From Dokdonella sp. (GTDB taxonomy: Bacteria; Pseudomonadota; Gammaproteobacteria; Xanthomonadales; Rhodanobacteraceae): a DNA stretch of 6,826 nucleotides. The notes beneath the pieces are model-generated. The model saw only the letters and a list, made by a program, of their open reading frames with translations, was not told the DNA's origin and searched no databases. A program made the translations under genes and the position numbers. Positions 5,430 to 6,826 of the stretch are shown here, in pieces. Each line of letters begins with the position of its first letter. The first letter of the stretch is position 1. The DNA lies in the NCBI GenBank assembly GCA_030150315.1, contig JASLGB010000389.1:1-6826 (forward strand), read 5' to 3'.

Positions 5430-6689
5430 CTAGTGCTCCAGCGCGGCGTGCTGCAGGCGGAAAGCCAGCGGCCGCTCGTCCTGCGAACCGCCGTCGGCAG
5501 AAGGAATCCAGGTGCGATCCGCCCGGATCGACAACATCACTTCGGTGTCGCCGCGATGCTCGAACGCCAGCTCGACCGGCGTCGACACACCCGGCCGCAG
5601 TGCCTGCGTCCAGCGCTGCCCGTCCAGTTCGATGTGCACCTGCTGCGCGTTGCCCAGTTGCGGTGGCGACCAGAGTTCCAGCTTCAGCCGCCGCGTCGGT
5701 CGCGTCGGCACGAAGCGGCAACGGAGCGCATCGGTCGCCCAGCCGTCCTCCCACAAACCTTCCGGTGCCGCGGCCTGCGTCGCATACCCCTGCAGCGGCA
5801 GCCGCCGCGACGCGCGCGCCTCATCCAGCGCCTGCTCGAGTCGCTGGATCTGCGCACCGAAGTGCTTTTCGCGGTCGTACAAGTAACGCAACTGCGTGCG
5901 CAGGCGGGTAAAGCGCTGGCGCACGTCGCGGCAATCGTCTTCGTCCAGCACATGCCCGGGACACAGGCGCTCGGGCATGGCATCGGGCACATAGACCGTT
6001 GCGTGCGGTGGTGCCGTTTCCGCCGGTGGGCGCTCGCGCGTGTAGAGGTAGATCGCGAACGACTTGCGTGACAGCTGCTGCCGGTCGGCCGGCAGGCGGA
6101 TGGCGCGGAATCCGTGCCACGAGCTTTCGGTGGTCTCGAAGATCGCGCAGGAATTGAACAGCGGCGGAATGCCCACCACCTCGTTGCGCGCCGGATTCCA
6201 CGGATCGGAATGCAGCTCCAGCGCACCGCCCCAGTCCTCGTGCCACTCCGGGTTGAGATAGACGATCAGGTTCAGCCGGCGATGCCACTGGGTGCGCGGG
6301 TGGTAGTTGAAGTCGATGTGGGCATCCAGACCCTGCCCTTCGCGGTTCTCGTGCGTGCCGCCGCCGATGTAGTCCGGGTCGTACAGAAGATCGGGGATGC
6401 CGGTCACGCGCGAAACGAAGCCGAGGAACTGCGGTGTCTGCAGGAAGGCATCCAGCTCGCGGTAGGCCGATGAAACCTCGCGCACGTCCATGCGCACGGC
6501 CTTGCCGCCGACCTCGCCCATTTCGTTCAGTGCGTGGCGCTCCTCGAAACGCGGAAAGTCGGCGAGCAGGCGTTCGCACAGGTCGCGGCGCAGGAAATCG
6601 TCAATGACGACATGGCGGAACGGACGCGCGTCGGCGAATGCCTGTGCCAGCGCGTCCTTGCGTTCAAGAGCAGAGGTATTGATCAACAC
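5430..6689 (-). CDS. 2-oxoglutarate/Fe(II)-dependent dioxygenase with C-terminal beta-rich domain
   Basis: A 419-residue protein counted from GTG 6689. The N-terminal half is a prolyl-4-hydroxylase-like double-stranded beta-helix: ARPFRHVVIDDFL (21-33), iron ligands H124 and D126 in LDAHIDFNYH, distal H192 in SSWHGF, and R208/S210 in RKSFAIYLYT for 2-oxoglutarate. WGGALELHSD (153-162) is the usual strand before the distal histidine. Residues about 255-294 look like a charged coiled coil. About 309-419 form a beta-rich domain ending in SQDERPLAFRL, which resembles domains appended to bacterial glycosyltransferases (from memory). The reaction is probably hydroxylation of a protein, sugar or small molecule; the substrate is unknown. 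Start: GAGGG at 6694-6698 serves GTG 6689 or TTG 6686. An upstream ATG (6761) and TTG (6794) are less likely because a hairpin with T-tract lies between. The gene converges on the PTS operon and is not part of it. Confidence 0.85.
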   Translation of the reverse strand: MLINTSALERKDALAQAFADARPFRHVVIDDFLRRDLCERLLADFPRFEERHALNEMGEVGGKAVRMDVREVSSAYRELDAFLQTPQFLGFVSRVTGIPDLLYDPDYIGGGTHENREGQGLDAHIDFNYHPRTQWHRRLNLIVYLNPEWHEDWGGALELHSDPWNPARNEVVGIPPLFNSCAIFETTESSWHGFRAIRLPADRQQLSRKSFAIYLYTRERPPAETAPPHATVYVPDAMPERLCPGHVLDEDDCRDVRQRFTRLRTQLRYLYDREKHFGAQIQRLEQALDEARASRRLPLQGYATQAAAPEGLWEDGWATDALRCRFVPTRPTRRLKLELWSPPQLGNAQQVHIELDGQRWTQALRPGVSTPVELAFEHRGDTEVMLSIRADRTWIPSADGGSQDERPLAFRLQHAALEH

Positions 6690-6693
6690 ACGA

Positions 6694-6698
6694 CCCTC
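6694..6698 (-). promoter_or_regulatory. Shine-Dalgarno deciding the oxygenase start
   Basis: On the - strand GAGGG (6698 to 6694) is 4 bases from GTG 6689 and 7 bases from TTG 6686. The DNA just upstream is AT-richer than the gene body, as expected for a leader. The TTG gives better spacing; the GTG is the commoner start codon. Confidence 0.5.
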
Positions 6699-6720
6699 AT
6701 CGTTCGAAAATTTGTCCTGG

Positions 6721-6739
6721 AAAAACGCATTGTCATGCG
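6721..6739 (-). terminator. Hairpin with T-tract upstream of the oxygenase
   Basis: Read on the - strand, CGCAT (6739-6735), loop GACA and ATGCG (6730-6726) are followed directly by TTTTT (6725-6721). This is the form of a short intrinsic terminator. The 5-bp stem is weak. It could end a gene entering from the right on the - strand, or attenuate the oxygenase message. Confidence 0.45.
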
Positions 6740-6744
6740 CCTGC

Positions 6745-6782
6745 CGTCGAACGCCGCGCATGTCCGGCGCCTGCGTTCGACG
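6745..6782. repeat. 10-bp perfect inverted repeat with inner stem
   Basis: CGTCGAACGC (6745-6754) and GCGTTCGACG (6773-6782) are exact reverse complements. Inside, GCGC (6756-6759) can pair with GCGC (6767-6770), giving about 14 pairs around a seven-base loop. The alternative ATG at 6761 of the - strand frame falls within this hairpin. It may be part of a terminator pair with 6721-6739, or an operator for the oxygenase gene. Confidence 0.5.
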
Positions 6783-6826
6783 ATCCGGGCGCAAAGGATC
6801 ATCGATGCGTGATCGCCGCCCCCGGC
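6783..6826. other. Right-edge sequence without an assignable gene
   Basis: These 44 bases hold no gene I can name. On the - strand one frame runs from the edge to a TGA at 6801-6799 and could be the tail of an upstream gene, which would fit the terminator-like hairpins that follow. Eight codons are too few to judge. Small GATC-centred inverted repeats are also present (6782-6786 with 6796-6800; 6797-6801 with 6810-6814). Confidence 0.2.

Noticed and set aside
5433..6071. Open frame of 212 codons on the + strand within the oxygenase region
   Set aside because: It is opposite the oxygenase, whose HxD...H and RxS motifs make the - strand the coding one. The + frame has no recognisable domain.

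Overview
This window is a GC-rich stretch packed with genes. It carries a regulatory phosphotransferase (PTS) operon on the + strand, followed by one convergent gene on the - strand. The gene order (hpf end, ptsN, hprK, rapZ, mannose-type EIIA, HPr, enzyme I), the high G+C at third codon positions and the HprK sequence (for example ...DDAPEFT...) fit a gammaproteobacterium of the Xanthomonadales/Lysobacterales. I cannot name a genus. No mobile element, CRISPR array, tRNA or rRNA is visible.

Layout. 3-236: C-terminal 77 codons of the ribosome hibernation factor Hpf. 237-430: non-coding spacer with two stem-loops, one with a perfect 9-bp stem. 431-889: PtsN (EIIA-Ntr). 959-1909: HprK. 1903-2793: RapZ, overlapping hprK by 7 bp. 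2794-2929: a spacer with a run of stem-loops, which also holds a possible 46-codon reading frame overlapping the rapZ stop and the EIIA start. 2930-3322: EIIA of the mannose family. 3352-3621: HPr. 3618-5354: enzyme I, overlapping HPr by 4 bp. 5355-5429: convergent intergenic region with a long hairpin that may end transcription from both sides. 5430-6689 (-): a 2-oxoglutarate/Fe(II) dioxygenase with a coiled-coil-like linker and a C-terminal beta-rich domain. 6690-6826: its upstream region, with a hairpin plus T-tract and a 10-bp inverted repeat.

How the parts fit. Enzyme I takes phosphate from PEP and gives it to HPr at His15. HPr can pass it to the mannose-type EIIA (His10) and possibly to PtsN (His65). 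HprK can phosphorylate or dephosphorylate HPr at Ser46, which is present here. No EIIB or EIIC permease is in the window, so the set looks like a signalling PTS rather than a sugar importer. RapZ is a nucleotide-binding regulator. Every PTS protein keeps its phosphorylation residues. The convergent oxygenase appears to be an unrelated accessory gene.

The operon itself is a known arrangement. The least explained items are the rapZ-EIIA spacer (small frame, strong Shine-Dalgarno, run of stem-loops, and no Shine-Dalgarno for EIIA) and the oxygenase with its appended domain. I found no clearly new system.
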